Part shown: one piece after another, positions 50,501-59,491 of the stretch
Layout: every line of letters begins with the position of its first letter
How positions within the stretch are numbered: the stretch's first letter is position 1
Source: Zerene cesonia
Lineage: Eukaryota > Arthropoda > Insecta > Lepidoptera > Pieridae
Direction: 5' to 3'
Assembly (NCBI RefSeq): GCF_012273895.1
Contig: NC_052125.1
Span: 496,001-560,000 of the forward strand
Length of the DNA: 64,000 nt
Notes under the pieces: model-generated
Told to the model about the DNA's origin: nothing
The model's input: the letters and a program-made list of their open reading frames with translations, nothing else
The model's database searches: none
Program-made: the position numbers and the translations under genes

Positions 50501-52605
50501 TTAGGTCTAGATATTTTCTTATCTTATATAATACTTTTAATCTATAAAAAGAACTTTTAATCTATAAAAAGATTATAAAATAAATAATAAGCTTATTCAA
50601 TATCAACTTCTTATCTTTAATATTAAACAGGTATATTTCCATTATTTCTTTCCAGGAGTACATAAAGTATTTTCTGGCGACCATATTGGAGTTCCAAATA
50701 TTTGAACAGCTGTGTCTGGCCTCTGGGCACATCGGACACCTGCACGAGTGTGATGTGTACAGGAGCAGGGATGCTGGGAGACTGTTGAGGTTATCTTGTG
50801 TTTAGACTATATCTATGGATGGAGATGCGTTTCCTTTTCCTAACCCTGCCTAATTTCTTCTTTACAGTCGTCAAAGCTTGTTTTATCCCTGGAGAAATTA
50901 ACTTTTTAACGGATTTTAAACGCGATTTATTCAAGCATGACCTTCAAGACATAACATCTCAGTCTCCCCGTCACCACGCTCGCTGTAAAGTGTTCGAAAC
51001 GTCGGGTTAATAATATAATGAATAAATCGCGTTCAAAATCCGTTAAAAATTTTTAAATTTCTAAATGTATAATACTCGCGTAAAATCAAACACAAGAAAA
51101 TACTATTATTTCATCCCTTTTCTTTTAAAAGCGGGCAGCGGATTCGCAGAGGCACTACCTCTGTGAATGTTCATGGGCGGTGGTGATCGCTTACCATCAG
51201 GCGAACCACCAGCTCAGTTGCCCGCTATGACATAAAAAAGTCGATTAAAAATTTATACGTGTATTTTTGAGCCAAACACCTTTTCACAATTTGAAGACGA
51301 AATAAAACGAATGTTAAAAACTAAAAATTAAATTTAACAAAGGCCGCGTTCCAGCGATACAATATTGTAATCATTGAAATAATGTTTCGTATTGGTTGTG
51401 ATGGTTCTTAATCATCTCAATAGATGGCGTGGGGTGCCCCTTAGGCACATGAAACCGAAAGAGTAGAAGAAATTCGATTACTGTGGCGGGATCACGGGTG
51501 GCCGAGAGGCTAGGCGTTGCTACGGTTAGGCAAGAAACGCGGGTTCGAATCCCGCCTTGCGATCAAATTTTTTCTATTCTTTCAAAATTTCTCATCGATT
51601 TAAAGACGAATTAGTTTTTTGTTAAAATATTATTATCTACAAGCGGTCTGCCCCGGCTTCGCCCGTGGTACATATATAGCCTATAGCCTTCCTCAAGAAA
51701 TGGGCTACCTAACACTGAAAGAAATTTTCAAATCGGACCAGTAGTTCCTGAGATTAATGCGTTCAAACAAACAAACTCTTCAGCTTTATGATATTAGTAT
51801 AGATTATTTATTTACCTCTATTTACTTCGTACAAAAACTTGTTGTAAACTAAAATAAAAATAAAAATATTTCAGCGAGATAATGCAGCCTGGAGCATCAA
51901 AACCTGCCTCTGAGATTATAAGAAGCATGACACGCGGACGGACAAACAGAATCTCACCGGAGGCACTTGTTAAGTATGTACAATTTTCATTCACGGATTG
52001 CTGTATGTAAAAATATTAACTATATAATAAAGTACCGGTAAAAACCCTTATGAGAACTATACTTTATGACAACCATAGAGCTGACGAAAATACTTTTTTT
52101 TTAACAAAACAGAAACATTAGCAGTTTTTTATATACTTTGTTTAACAAATAAATAAACGCTTTTAGATATAACAACGAAAAATAAATTTTACCAATGTAG
52201 TTTAAATGCTAAAAAAGCAGCAACCCTATCTATAACATATCTTCAATTTTATCCCTTTTTTCTCAGTGAATAGATTGAGTAGACATAGAGACAATTAAAT
52301 TTACAGTTTACTCAATCGTCGTCATAATCATAATATAATACTTATAACACAAAGGTCACTTACTGATCTATCAATACACAGCCCTATCGCTAATAGCAAT
52401 AAAGTCGAATATTCTCTACATTTATTCCAGGTACTTCCGCCCTTTAGAACTGTGGTTGCGCGTACAAAACCGCGACGAACGCCTCATTGGCTGGAATTCA
52501 AATCATCTGGACGTTGCTCTGTTCGCGCCACAGAAAAGCGCGGGAAATTACTATGGAATGTCAAATGTTTTTGTTTTTTTCATCTGTTTGTGGCTTGTTA
52601 AATAA
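33371..52605 (+). CDS. Angiotensin-converting-enzyme-like (M2 family) protein, 15 exons
   Basis: Exons: 33371-33448, 38733-38809, 39941-40160, 41133-41487, 43019-43207, 43771-43885, 44333-44482, 45140-45264, 46364-46448, 47415-47508, 48156-48230, 48543-48617, 50656-50789, 51875-51973 and 52431-52605. All phases agree and give 681 residues. A signal peptide (cleavage near ACSQDYY) precedes an M2 peptidase domain. Zinc ligands H412, H416 (HEMAH) and E440 and catalytic E413 are present, as are K539, H541, Y548, Y551 and Q312, matching the carboxylate-binding and transition-state residues of ACE. Changed are T382 (His in active ACE), A415, A443 and N444 (Asp in ACE), and K550 (an Arg chloride ligand in ACE). 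The three disulfide pairs are kept; the first encloses 45 residues (C143-C189) instead of fewer than ten. The tail SAGNYYGMSNVFVFFICLWL suggests GPI anchoring. Insect Ance-3-like is my best guess; activity is doubtful. The 1000-N gap lies within an intron and hides no exon, since residues are contiguous across it. Confidence 0.92.
33687..33893 (+). mobile_element. Helitron-like family A in intron 1 of the ACE-like gene
   Basis: TCCTACTAATATTATAAGTG to ACCGCGCTGGTAG, with part of the terminal hairpin lost. Confidence 0.7.
34236..34397. repeat. Foldback element, short loop
   Basis: The left arm 34236-34287 and right arm 34304-34397 pair over about 45 bases (TTTAAACGCGATTTATTC / GAATAAATCGCGTTTAAA), with a loop of under 20 bases instead of the ~80-base loop of other copies. 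Confidence 0.7.
34904..35260 (-). mobile_element. tRNA-derived SINE (family T2) between perfect 55-base direct repeats
   Basis: Reverse-strand reading gives a Ser/Leu-type A box (GGCCGAGAGGCTAGGCGTTG) and B box GGTTCGAATCC. The flanks 34904-34958 and 35206-35260 are identical 55-base direct repeats, 302 bases apart. Confidence 0.7.
35573..35768 (-). mobile_element. Helitron-like family A
   Basis: CTAGCTGCGCTCCGCGGTTT to GCATTTATAATATTAGTAGG. Confidence 0.75.
35820..36000 (+). mobile_element. Helitron-like family E
   Basis: Starts ATTATAAACGCGAAAGCTTG and ends GCGAGTGACGCCGCGTGTTA, CAGCTGG. Related reverse copies lie at 55007-55165 and 62390-62568. Confidence 0.5.
36096..36300 (-). mobile_element. 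Poly(A) SINE, antisense, truncated
   Basis: TCATCGTCGGCAATGGAGCT to AAGGATATGGGCCTAGGAGT. Confidence 0.6.
36648..36835 (-). mobile_element. Helitron-like family A lacking the CTAG end
   Basis: Starts at GGTTTCACCCGCGTAAGTCC; the terminal hairpin's outer half is missing. Confidence 0.7.
37209..37336 (+). mobile_element. Helitron-like family A, 3' truncated
   Basis: TCCTACTAATATCATAAATG to GGACAACTGGAATAA. Confidence 0.65.
37613..37816 (+). mobile_element. Helitron-like family A
   Basis: TCCTACTACTATTATCAAGG to GCGCAGCTAG. Confidence 0.75.
38430..38600 (-). mobile_element. Poly(A) SINE, antisense, decayed
   Basis: GAGCTGGTTGTTCGTCTGAC through GGATTGGAATAAAGGAATGG. Confidence 0.5.
39417..39593 (+). 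mobile_element. Helitron-like family C
   Basis: AAATTCTCGTGTCACAATGT to GTTTGTCACGTCAGCTAG. Confidence 0.7.
39737..39915 (+). repeat. Interspersed repeat ending in (GAT)n, copy 3
   Basis: AAACGGTGAAGGAAAACATC to GGGCTGATGATGATGATGAT. It ends 25 bases before the acceptor of exon 3 of the ACE-like gene. Confidence 0.65.
40174..40375 (-). mobile_element. Poly(A) SINE, antisense, 13 bases after an ACE-like exon
   Basis: T-run then CATATCATAGTCGGCGAAGG. The donor is at 40161. Confidence 0.7.
41542..41872 (-). mobile_element. Poly(A) SINE, antisense, near full length
   Basis: T-run, ATGTCAACGTCGACAATGGA to TGTGGGGGTGTGGTACTTCC and CGAGCTGGCCCAATTCGTGC. It lies 54 bases after an ACE-like exon. 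Confidence 0.75.
42265..42370 (+). repeat. Foldback element fragment, loop and right arm
   Basis: CTCCCCCCGACCACGATCGC, TTTGAAACGTCGGGTTAATA and right arm AATAAATCGCGTTTAAAATC. Confidence 0.6.
42535..42732 (+). mobile_element. Helitron-like family A
   Basis: TCCTATTAATATTATAAATG to GCGCAGCTAG. Confidence 0.75.
42786..42960. repeat. (AAT)n-headed repeat, intact copy
   Basis: (AATAAT)n then ACATTTATTGATAACAAAGC. The same beginning is seen at 49421-49474, running into a gap. Probably a retroelement 3' end in reverse. Confidence 0.5.
43950..44149 (-). mobile_element. Helitron-like family A lacking the CTAG end
   Basis: ACGCGGTTTCACCCGCGTAA to GCATATATTATATTTGTAGG. Confidence 0.65.
44484..44580 (+). 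repeat. (AC)n microsatellite
   Basis: About 95 bases of AC repeats beginning within two bases of the exon 7 donor (44483) of the ACE-like gene; AC-rich sequence continues to about 45070. Confidence 0.95.
45281..45616 (-). mobile_element. Poly(A) SINE, antisense, 16 bases after an ACE-like exon
   Basis: T-run, ATGTCATAGTCGGCAATGGA to TGTGGGGGTGTGGTACTTCC and CGAACTGGCCCAATTCGTGC. Confidence 0.75.
45792..45990 (-). mobile_element. Helitron-like family A
   Basis: CTAGCTGCGCCCCGCGGTTG to GCATTTATAATATTAGTAGG. Confidence 0.75.
46540..46750 (-). mobile_element. Helitron-like element with another body
   Basis: CTAGACGTTCGTCGTGGCTC to GACATTTGTAATATTAGTGT; body differs from A, B and C. Confidence 0.45.
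46940..47330 (+). pseudogene. Decayed LINE reverse-transcriptase C-terminus
   Basis: One frame reads RRVASLWVFYRIHFGECAAE and LIPPSPFFHRSSRRT. After one frame change it reads FIRTARDWNLLPESVFPDGY, NLGIFKSRVNRYLLGKRDPS and a stop at 47327. This is the conserved tail of lepidopteran non-LTR retrotransposon ORF2. It is broken by a frameshift near 47190 and lies in intron 9 of the ACE-like gene, same strand. Confidence 0.8.
47938..48135 (-). mobile_element. Helitron-like family A ending 20 bases before an exon
   Basis: CTTGCTGCGCCTCGCGGTTT to GCATTTATGATATTAGTAGG. The exon 11 acceptor of the ACE-like gene follows at 48155. Confidence 0.75.
48284..48487 (-). mobile_element. Helitron-like family A filling most of a 312-base intron
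   Basis: CTGCGCCCCGCGGTTTCACC to CCATTAATAATATTAGTGGG. About 200 of the 312 bases of intron 11 of the ACE-like gene are this element. Confidence 0.75.
49120..49412 (-). repeat. Interspersed repeat ending in (GAT)n, longest copy
   Basis: Reverse orientation, from CATCATCAGCCCATATATGT; it extends past the point where copies 1-3 end, through GCAGTGGTGATGTTATCCAC to GTTCTCACCACTGAGCCACC. Confidence 0.65.
49475..50474. other. Assembly gap, nominal 1000 bases
   Basis: Entered from an (AAT)n-headed repeat like that at 42786; lies in intron 12 of the ACE-like gene. Confidence 0.95.
50815..51238 (+). mobile_element. Poly(A) SINE, sense, split by a foldback element
   Basis: 5' part 50815-50890 (TGCGTTTCCTTTTCCTAACC) and 3' part 51114-51238 (GCGGGCAGCGGATTCGCAGA to TGCCCGCTATGACATAAAAA). 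Confidence 0.7.
50891..51113. repeat. Foldback element inserted in a SINE
   Basis: Left arm about 50895-50934 (AACTTTTTAACGGATTTTAA), loop with CTCCCCGTCACCACGCTCGC and TTCGAAACGTCGGG, right arm about 51016-51110 (AATAAATCGCGTTCAAAATC to AATACTCGCGTAAAATCAAA). Confidence 0.75.
51330..51600 (+). mobile_element. tRNA-derived SINE (family T2)
   Basis: GGTGGCCGAGAGGCTAGGCG (A box) and GCGGGTTCGAATCCCGC (B box) with the same body as 34959-35205 read in reverse. Confidence 0.75.
51640..51805 (-). mobile_element. Helitron-like family B
   Basis: CAAGCGGTCTGCCCCGGCTT to GCTTTATGATATTAGTATAG. Confidence 0.65.
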
Positions 52606-52606
52606 A
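52601..52606 (+). terminator. Polyadenylation signal overlapping the stop codon of the ACE-like gene
   Basis: AATAAA at 52601-52606 contains the TAA stop (52603-52605). A second AATAAA lies at 52678-52683, so either a very short (~20 base) or a ~100 base 3' UTR is possible. Confidence 0.45.
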
Positions 52607-53063
52607 GAGTTTTTATTGTTGGTATTGTTTTATTATAAATGCTTACTATATTGAATGATTATTGCAAAAGCTACTATAATAAAATTTTTCAATTTTCAAT
52701 TTCATTTACTTCATATTGAAATTCACAGATAATCTCATACTGTACTATGTATGGTTTAATCTTCTGAGGCAATTAAATAATCGAGTTTTTGCATAGAATT
52801 GATAAAATCAATGTAACATAAATATTCGTTTCGTTGTTTCCTTTTCTTAATATATGAAACGAATCTGCCCCATACCCCACAAGGGGCCAAGAGCCTCTTA
52901 CAAAATTGCACAAATAAGTGTTAATAAGAATCTTTCCCTTCGCTTTTAATCGACTATAAAGAGAAAACGTAATTGAAAATTCGCAATTGATTTGATAAAA
53001 AAAATCTACACAAATCATCACCTATTGTATTCTTCGTAATAGAATATACGAGAATATCAATGA

Positions 53064-53135
53064 TCGCCTTAGTTCAGTGTTTAATGCGTGAATGTAGTTA
53101 ATTCTGGGTTCGATTCCCATAACAATTGTTTAGGA
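53064..53135 (+). mobile_element. tRNA-derived SINE head, T1-like
   Basis: GATCGCCTTAGTTCAGTGTT and B box GGGTTCGATTCCC; a separate T1 tail (GCCCCATACCCCACAAGGGG) lies at about 52866-52890. Confidence 0.5.
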
Positions 53136-53307
53136 ATAAAAAAATATTTTAAGTAATAGCCTACTTTTCAAATGCTTAATTCCTTTTGAAATAATAAACT
53201 TTACTTGTAATATATTCAAAAGTCAGATAAGACCAGGGGACAATGCAATAAGATTTTTAAATGGATTTAAAAGTGTTTTTAATCTCATCGTTTACCCGTT
53301 TAATCTT

Positions 53308-53491
53308 CTAATATATAAAATTCTCGTGTCACAGTTTTCGTTGCCATACTCCTCCGAAACGGCTTGACCGATTCCTCTGAAATTTGGTAAGCATATTGGG
53401 TAGGTCTGAGAATCGGCCAACATCTATTTTTTATCCCGATATTCCTACGGGATACAGACTTACGCGGGTGAAACCGCGGGGCGCAGCTAGT
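53308..53491 (+). mobile_element. Chimeric Helitron-like element, family C body with family A end
   Basis: AAATTCTCGTGTCACAGTTT to GGCCAACATCTATTTTTTAT, then the family A terminus CCCGATATTCCTACGGGATA to GCGCAGCTAG. Its reverse complement is almost identical to 32148-32335. Confidence 0.85.
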
Positions 53492-53672
53492 CTAATATAT
53501 AAAATTCTCGTGTCACAGTTTTCGTTGCCATACTCCACCGAAACGGCTTGACCGATTTTGATGAAATTTTTTGTGCTTATCCGGTATCTATGAGAATCGG
53601 CCAACATCTATTTTTCATACCCCTACGTGATAAGAGTAAGGCAGAACAGCGTTTGCCGGGTGCAGATAGTAA
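53492..53672 (+). mobile_element. Helitron-like family C, head-to-tail with the chimera
   Basis: Begins directly after the chimera's CTAG with TCTAATATATAAAATTCTCG and ends GTTTGCCGGGTGCAGATAG. Confidence 0.75.
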
Positions 53673-53994
53673 AATATATAAATTCCGCAGCCCACTTATC
53701 AGCTGATAGCCTATTAATAAACTGTTTCATTGATCGCCTAGGCACTTTATTAACGACGAAATTTAATTTAACTTTCTTTTCTAAAATGATACGCCGTTGT
53801 TATATTTTTGTTTAATAATTATTATTAATCCATCGAATAATTAAAAAATCTTAAATAAAATTCAAAGAATATTGCTTCTATTTAAATTTTCGTTAAAGAT
53901 TTAAGATATAAATCATTACAAATATATGAAAAATCCGAACTGTCGCATATAATCCATTCCCATAAATTATAATCCACTATATCCTACTAGTCCT

Positions 53995-54192
53995 TCCTAC
54001 TAATATTATAAAAGCGAAAGTTTGTAAGGATGTGTGTGTTTGTTGCTCTTTCACGCAAAAACTACTCAACCGATTGCAATGAAATTTGGTACGTAGACAG
54101 CTGGACAACTGGATTAACATATAGGCAACTTTTTATCCCGATATTCCTGCGGGATACGTACTTACGCGGGTGAACCCGCGGGGCGCAGCTAG
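53995..54192 (+). mobile_element. Helitron-like family A
   Basis: TCCTACTAATATTATAAAAG to GCGCAGCTAG. Confidence 0.75.
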
Positions 54193-54811
54193 TTATCCAT
54201 ATTTGCCACTAGGTGCTCATAAAAATTCAGAGCACAGCTTCAATACTCTACCAATAATGACACACTAATAAAATTACAAAGCACTTTTACTTTTGATTAT
54301 AAAAAATTAACGATAGGCCCACAGCCGCTTTCGTTCTTTACTCTGCTAAAAAACAAACTGCTCGCCGTGTAAATTGCTCTGATGAGATTTTTTTATATAG
54401 ACTTTTTATTTATCTTCGAATATCTTATAGACGCAGGCAGCAAGAAAGCTGTGGCATCAAGATAACTTAAATTACTCATACTTGAATGCATAAACTACTT
54501 GTTAAGCTATGCTAAGTTGTAGATACTTAACTAAGCTTGATTTTAGGTCTCAGACGTCTGATTATAGCTCTTTGGGACTATTATTATGCATAGATATTGC
54601 CCATGTAGATTTAAAATGTAAAATTGACATGATTTTAAAAAAGCAACACGGAGTTTCTTGTCGGATCTTCTCTGGAGAAGCTGCCTTTAGAACCGGTGGT
54701 AAATCCCCAGTGGTAAACCCCAGCAGTGGGAACATATATGGGTTGATGATGATGATAGAATTTATACCAACCCCATGTTTAAGGTGGATGAAACAATAAA
54801 ATATAGTTTAC

Positions 54812-55004
54812 TAGTTGCGGTTTCATCCGCGTAAGTCCGTATACCGTAGAAATATCGGGATAAAAAGTTGCCTGTATGTTATTCCAGTTGTCCAGCTATC
54901 CACGTACCAAATTTTATTGCAACCGGTTCAGTAGTTTTCGCATGAAAGAGCAACAAACACACACACAGCCTTACAGACTTTCGCATTTATTATATTAGTA
55001 GGAT
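54812..55004 (-). mobile_element. Helitron-like family A
   Basis: CTAGTTGCGGTTTCATCCGC to GCATTTATTATATTAGTAGG. Confidence 0.7.
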
Positions 55005-55006
55005 TA

Positions 55007-55165
55007 GCTAAAACCTGCGGCGTCACTCGCGTACACGGTAAAAAATAGCTAATCCAGACTCTAATCTATCTCTGTACCAAATATCATAGAGACCCGATGG
55101 ACTGTTTGTGTGATAGAGTAAAAATAGATAGGGTATTTAGGAAACGAACGCGTTTATTATAAAAG
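55007..55165 (-). mobile_element. Helitron-like family E, head-to-tail with the A copy
   Basis: TAGCTAAAACCTGCGGCGTC to GTTTATTATAAAAGTAGGAT. Confidence 0.5.
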
Positions 55166-55324
55166 TAGGATAGAACTTCAAAGTAGTAAATAGTAGTAAG
55201 GTGTAGTATGAAGTAGTAAATATTAAAAGAATATGTCAATTAGGAATATTTGAACTTTCTACTGATGAAAGAATTTCAAAACTCATACATCATTCGAGTT
55301 TAACCATTCATCATCATCATCAGC

Positions 55325-56324
55325 NNNNNNNNNNNNNNNNNNNNNNNNNNNNNNNNNNNNNNNNNNNNNNNNNNNNNNNNNNNNNNNNNNNNNNNNNNNN
55401 NNNNNNNNNNNNNNNNNNNNNNNNNNNNNNNNNNNNNNNNNNNNNNNNNNNNNNNNNNNNNNNNNNNNNNNNNNNNNNNNNNNNNNNNNNNNNNNNNNNN
55501 NNNNNNNNNNNNNNNNNNNNNNNNNNNNNNNNNNNNNNNNNNNNNNNNNNNNNNNNNNNNNNNNNNNNNNNNNNNNNNNNNNNNNNNNNNNNNNNNNNNN
55601 NNNNNNNNNNNNNNNNNNNNNNNNNNNNNNNNNNNNNNNNNNNNNNNNNNNNNNNNNNNNNNNNNNNNNNNNNNNNNNNNNNNNNNNNNNNNNNNNNNNN
55701 NNNNNNNNNNNNNNNNNNNNNNNNNNNNNNNNNNNNNNNNNNNNNNNNNNNNNNNNNNNNNNNNNNNNNNNNNNNNNNNNNNNNNNNNNNNNNNNNNNNN
55801 NNNNNNNNNNNNNNNNNNNNNNNNNNNNNNNNNNNNNNNNNNNNNNNNNNNNNNNNNNNNNNNNNNNNNNNNNNNNNNNNNNNNNNNNNNNNNNNNNNNN
55901 NNNNNNNNNNNNNNNNNNNNNNNNNNNNNNNNNNNNNNNNNNNNNNNNNNNNNNNNNNNNNNNNNNNNNNNNNNNNNNNNNNNNNNNNNNNNNNNNNNNN
56001 NNNNNNNNNNNNNNNNNNNNNNNNNNNNNNNNNNNNNNNNNNNNNNNNNNNNNNNNNNNNNNNNNNNNNNNNNNNNNNNNNNNNNNNNNNNNNNNNNNNN
56101 NNNNNNNNNNNNNNNNNNNNNNNNNNNNNNNNNNNNNNNNNNNNNNNNNNNNNNNNNNNNNNNNNNNNNNNNNNNNNNNNNNNNNNNNNNNNNNNNNNNN
56201 NNNNNNNNNNNNNNNNNNNNNNNNNNNNNNNNNNNNNNNNNNNNNNNNNNNNNNNNNNNNNNNNNNNNNNNNNNNNNNNNNNNNNNNNNNNNNNNNNNNN
56301 NNNNNNNNNNNNNNNNNNNNNNNN
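55325..56324. other. Assembly gap, nominal 1000 bases
   Basis: The sequence entering it (CATCATCATCATCAGC) is the start of a reverse (GAT)n-ended repeat. Confidence 0.95.
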
Positions 56325-57153
56325 GTTATTCCCTATAATTTCAGCTTATTAACCGACGCTTCTAAAACGACGGATGGTTCTCAATTCGTAGCGTATGTTT
56401 ATTATATTTGGAGTTCCGTACTCAAAGGCAAAAACGGGGCCCTATTACCACAGATAACATTATATTATAGTAGTATACATATAACATTATATAATAATAA
56501 GACATAAGTCTTTTCTTTCTGTGTGTCTGTCACTGTGTGGTGTCTCTTGAACCATAATAGTTAGTCAAATGAAATTTCGAAATAGTGTCGAAATAGTAAA
56601 ATCGAGATTAAACAACGGTTGGCACGACCATAAATCGGATGGGTGATTTTACACCACGCTGGTAACCTGTGACCAACTAAATAAGCTTTTAAATGTACGG
56701 AACCCTTTGTGCAGTGAAACCGAGTTGCCCTTAGCGATTTTTTATCTTATTTATGTTGCCTAGATAGTTCTTTATAATGCAGTAATTTACAGATGCAGAC
56801 AGGTATGTAAAAAAGTATAAAATAAATAGCAAGTATATATTATTGGAACGCAAGTGTATAAATATTAAATCTGGATATCTATGAAATCTAAACAGCTGAT
56901 ATGTTATGAAGGAAATGTTTATTACAATTCTGTTACAGCACGTATCTCTTACATACTTTCATTAGCTTTACGTGTATGTTTGTATGTAACCGACTCCTTT
57001 AGACTCGATTTTGACCCACTTGAAACGGACATATTGAATTCAAATTTTGTACACTTATTAAGGATCGGTGACAATACAATAATGTAATTAGTTTATTGTA
57101 TTATTCTGCTTAGGGATATCAGGACTAAATGATTTTAATAAGTATATATCATA

Positions 57154-57352
57154 CTAGCTGCACCCCGCGGTTTCACCCGCGTAAGTCTGTATCCCGTAGG
57201 AATATCGGGATAAAAAGTTAACTATATGTTATTCCAGTTGTCCAGCTGTCTACGTACAAAATTTCATTGCAATCAGTTCAGTAGTTTTTGCGTGAAGGAG
57301 CAACAAACACTCACACATCATTACAAACTTTCGCATTTATAATATTAGTAGG
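57154..57352 (-). mobile_element. Helitron-like family A
   Basis: CTAGCTGCACCCCGCGGTTT to GCATTTATAATATTAGTAGG. Confidence 0.75.
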
Positions 57353-57432
57353 ATTTATTATAAACACACGATTTAAAGACACAATCAACAAAAATGTCTC
57401 ACATTTTCTTATGAATATATTTATATAATATA

Positions 57433-58565
57433 CCTAGTCTTGCCATAAATATTGTAATAAAGAAAAAAGAAAATTGTTAACTGCAAATAACATTTATTNN
57501 NNNNNNNNNNNNNNNNNNNNNNNNNNNNNNNNNNNNNNNNNNNNNNNNNNNNNNNNNNNNNNNNNNNNNNNNNNNNNNNNNNNNNNNNNNNNNNNNNNNN
57601 NNNNNNNNNNNNNNNNNNNNNNNNNNNNNNNNNNNNNNNNNNNNNNNNNNNNNNNNNNNNNNNNNNNNNNNNNNNNNNNNNNNNNNNNNNNNNNNNNNNN
57701 NNNNNNNNNNNNNNNNNNNNNNNNNNNNNNNNNNNNNNNNNNNNNNNNNNNNNNNNNNNNNNNNNNNNNNNNNNNNNNNNNNNNNNNNNNNNNNNNNNNN
57801 NNNNNNNNNNNNNNNNNNNNNNNNNNNNNNNNNNNNNNNNNNNNNNNNNNNNNNNNNNNNNNNNNNNNNNNNNNNNNNNNNNNNNNNNNNNNNNNNNNNN
57901 NNNNNNNNNNNNNNNNNNNNNNNNNNNNNNNNNNNNNNNNNNNNNNNNNNNNNNNNNNNNNNNNNNNNNNNNNNNNNNNNNNNNNNNNNNNNNNNNNNNN
58001 NNNNNNNNNNNNNNNNNNNNNNNNNNNNNNNNNNNNNNNNNNNNNNNNNNNNNNNNNNNNNNNNNNNNNNNNNNNNNNNNNNNNNNNNNNNNNNNNNNNN
58101 NNNNNNNNNNNNNNNNNNNNNNNNNNNNNNNNNNNNNNNNNNNNNNNNNNNNNNNNNNNNNNNNNNNNNNNNNNNNNNNNNNNNNNNNNNNNNNNNNNNN
58201 NNNNNNNNNNNNNNNNNNNNNNNNNNNNNNNNNNNNNNNNNNNNNNNNNNNNNNNNNNNNNNNNNNNNNNNNNNNNNNNNNNNNNNNNNNNNNNNNNNNN
58301 NNNNNNNNNNNNNNNNNNNNNNNNNNNNNNNNNNNNNNNNNNNNNNNNNNNNNNNNNNNNNNNNNNNNNNNNNNNNNNNNNNNNNNNNNNNNNNNNNNNN
58401 NNNNNNNNNNNNNNNNNNNNNNNNNNNNNNNNNNNNNNNNNNNNNNNNNNNNNNNNNNNNNNNNNNNNNNNNNNNNNNNNNNNNNNNNNNNNNNNNNNCA
58501 GATTCGAAATTCAAATGTAATATTTTTTTATAATTAAGTGTAACAGTATTTATGGCCAGACTAAG
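57433..58565. mobile_element. Tc1/mariner-type element with inverted ends, centre in a gap
   Basis: The left end CCTAGTCTTGCCATAAATAT (57433 on) is matched by an inverted right end ending GGCCAGACTAAG (58541-58565), about 21 of 24 bases complementary. Both ends are bounded by TA, the target duplicated by this superfamily. The centre is the 1000-N gap, so coding content and true length are unknown. Confidence 0.7.
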
Positions 58566-59445
58566 TATATTATATGAATATACTCTCTGTATACGTAAGG
58601 AAATTATTTAAACCTGTCCCAAAAAAATTGCAATTTGATCACATTCTAAAAACTGGTGTACGCCTTTTTAATGAAATAGTTTTATGTGTTTTCAAATACG
58701 AATATAATATGGACTTTTCAAATTAATAAAAAAAAAATACAGCCCCTTCACACACGACTCGTACACACGCGACACCGTAACGAGTATGATGAGACAACAG
58801 ATATTCTACAAACGATTTTTTTATATTTTTTATAAATTTTGACGTGACAACGTCTTTAATTAGGTTGCGGCTCGGAGTCACTCATGAAAAAGTGTAACGC
58901 CCGGTAACGTTACGATGAGTCACCGAACTATGATCGGTCCGCCGCGCGCGCAGCACTAGAGAATTAGGCGCATTGAATCGCATGCTTGTGTCTCTGTCTC
59001 TGTCTTTTTAGTAAACAAAATATATTTTCTATAGTTAAAATTTGTGCAATTCTTATTTTCATTCAATTCCTTGTTCCTATTGTGCAATTTAATAATATTC
59101 ATATAAATAAATATTCTACTGAGAAAAAGACGTTGTCACGTAAAATCTTCGCCCGTAAAACCGACTTTACAGGCAACCTTTTTTTTTTCTTTTTTTTTTT
59201 GTTTAAATCGCTATGCGCCTAAAGGGTCCAAAGGCAAATCGTCACGTAGACGTATTGCTCTGTTACATTCATCTGAAATCACGGCGTTAACGGTACACAG
59301 TTTTTAATGGATTAAAAGATCTTACTTTCGCTTCAAACTTTTTACGATCAAGTTAGAAGTAAAATGCGCCTAGGTGATTGGTTAAAAATAAAACAAGATG
59401 CGATGTTTTATCTTACACTTGAACTTTGAACCTATAAAAGCTGTT

Positions 59446-59491
59446 CGCATTATTCCAATAAAGTGATATTACATTTTATTGGAATAATGCG
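59446..59491. repeat. Perfect 17-base hairpin
   Basis: CGCATTATTCCAATAAA, a 12-base loop, then the exact reverse complement. It lies inside the inverted-repeat element, just after TATAAAAG. Confidence 0.85.

Noticed and set aside
49371..50560. Long frames across the gap
   Set aside because: They are runs of N translated as X, with no coding content; the same holds at 3477-3899 and 57474-58520.
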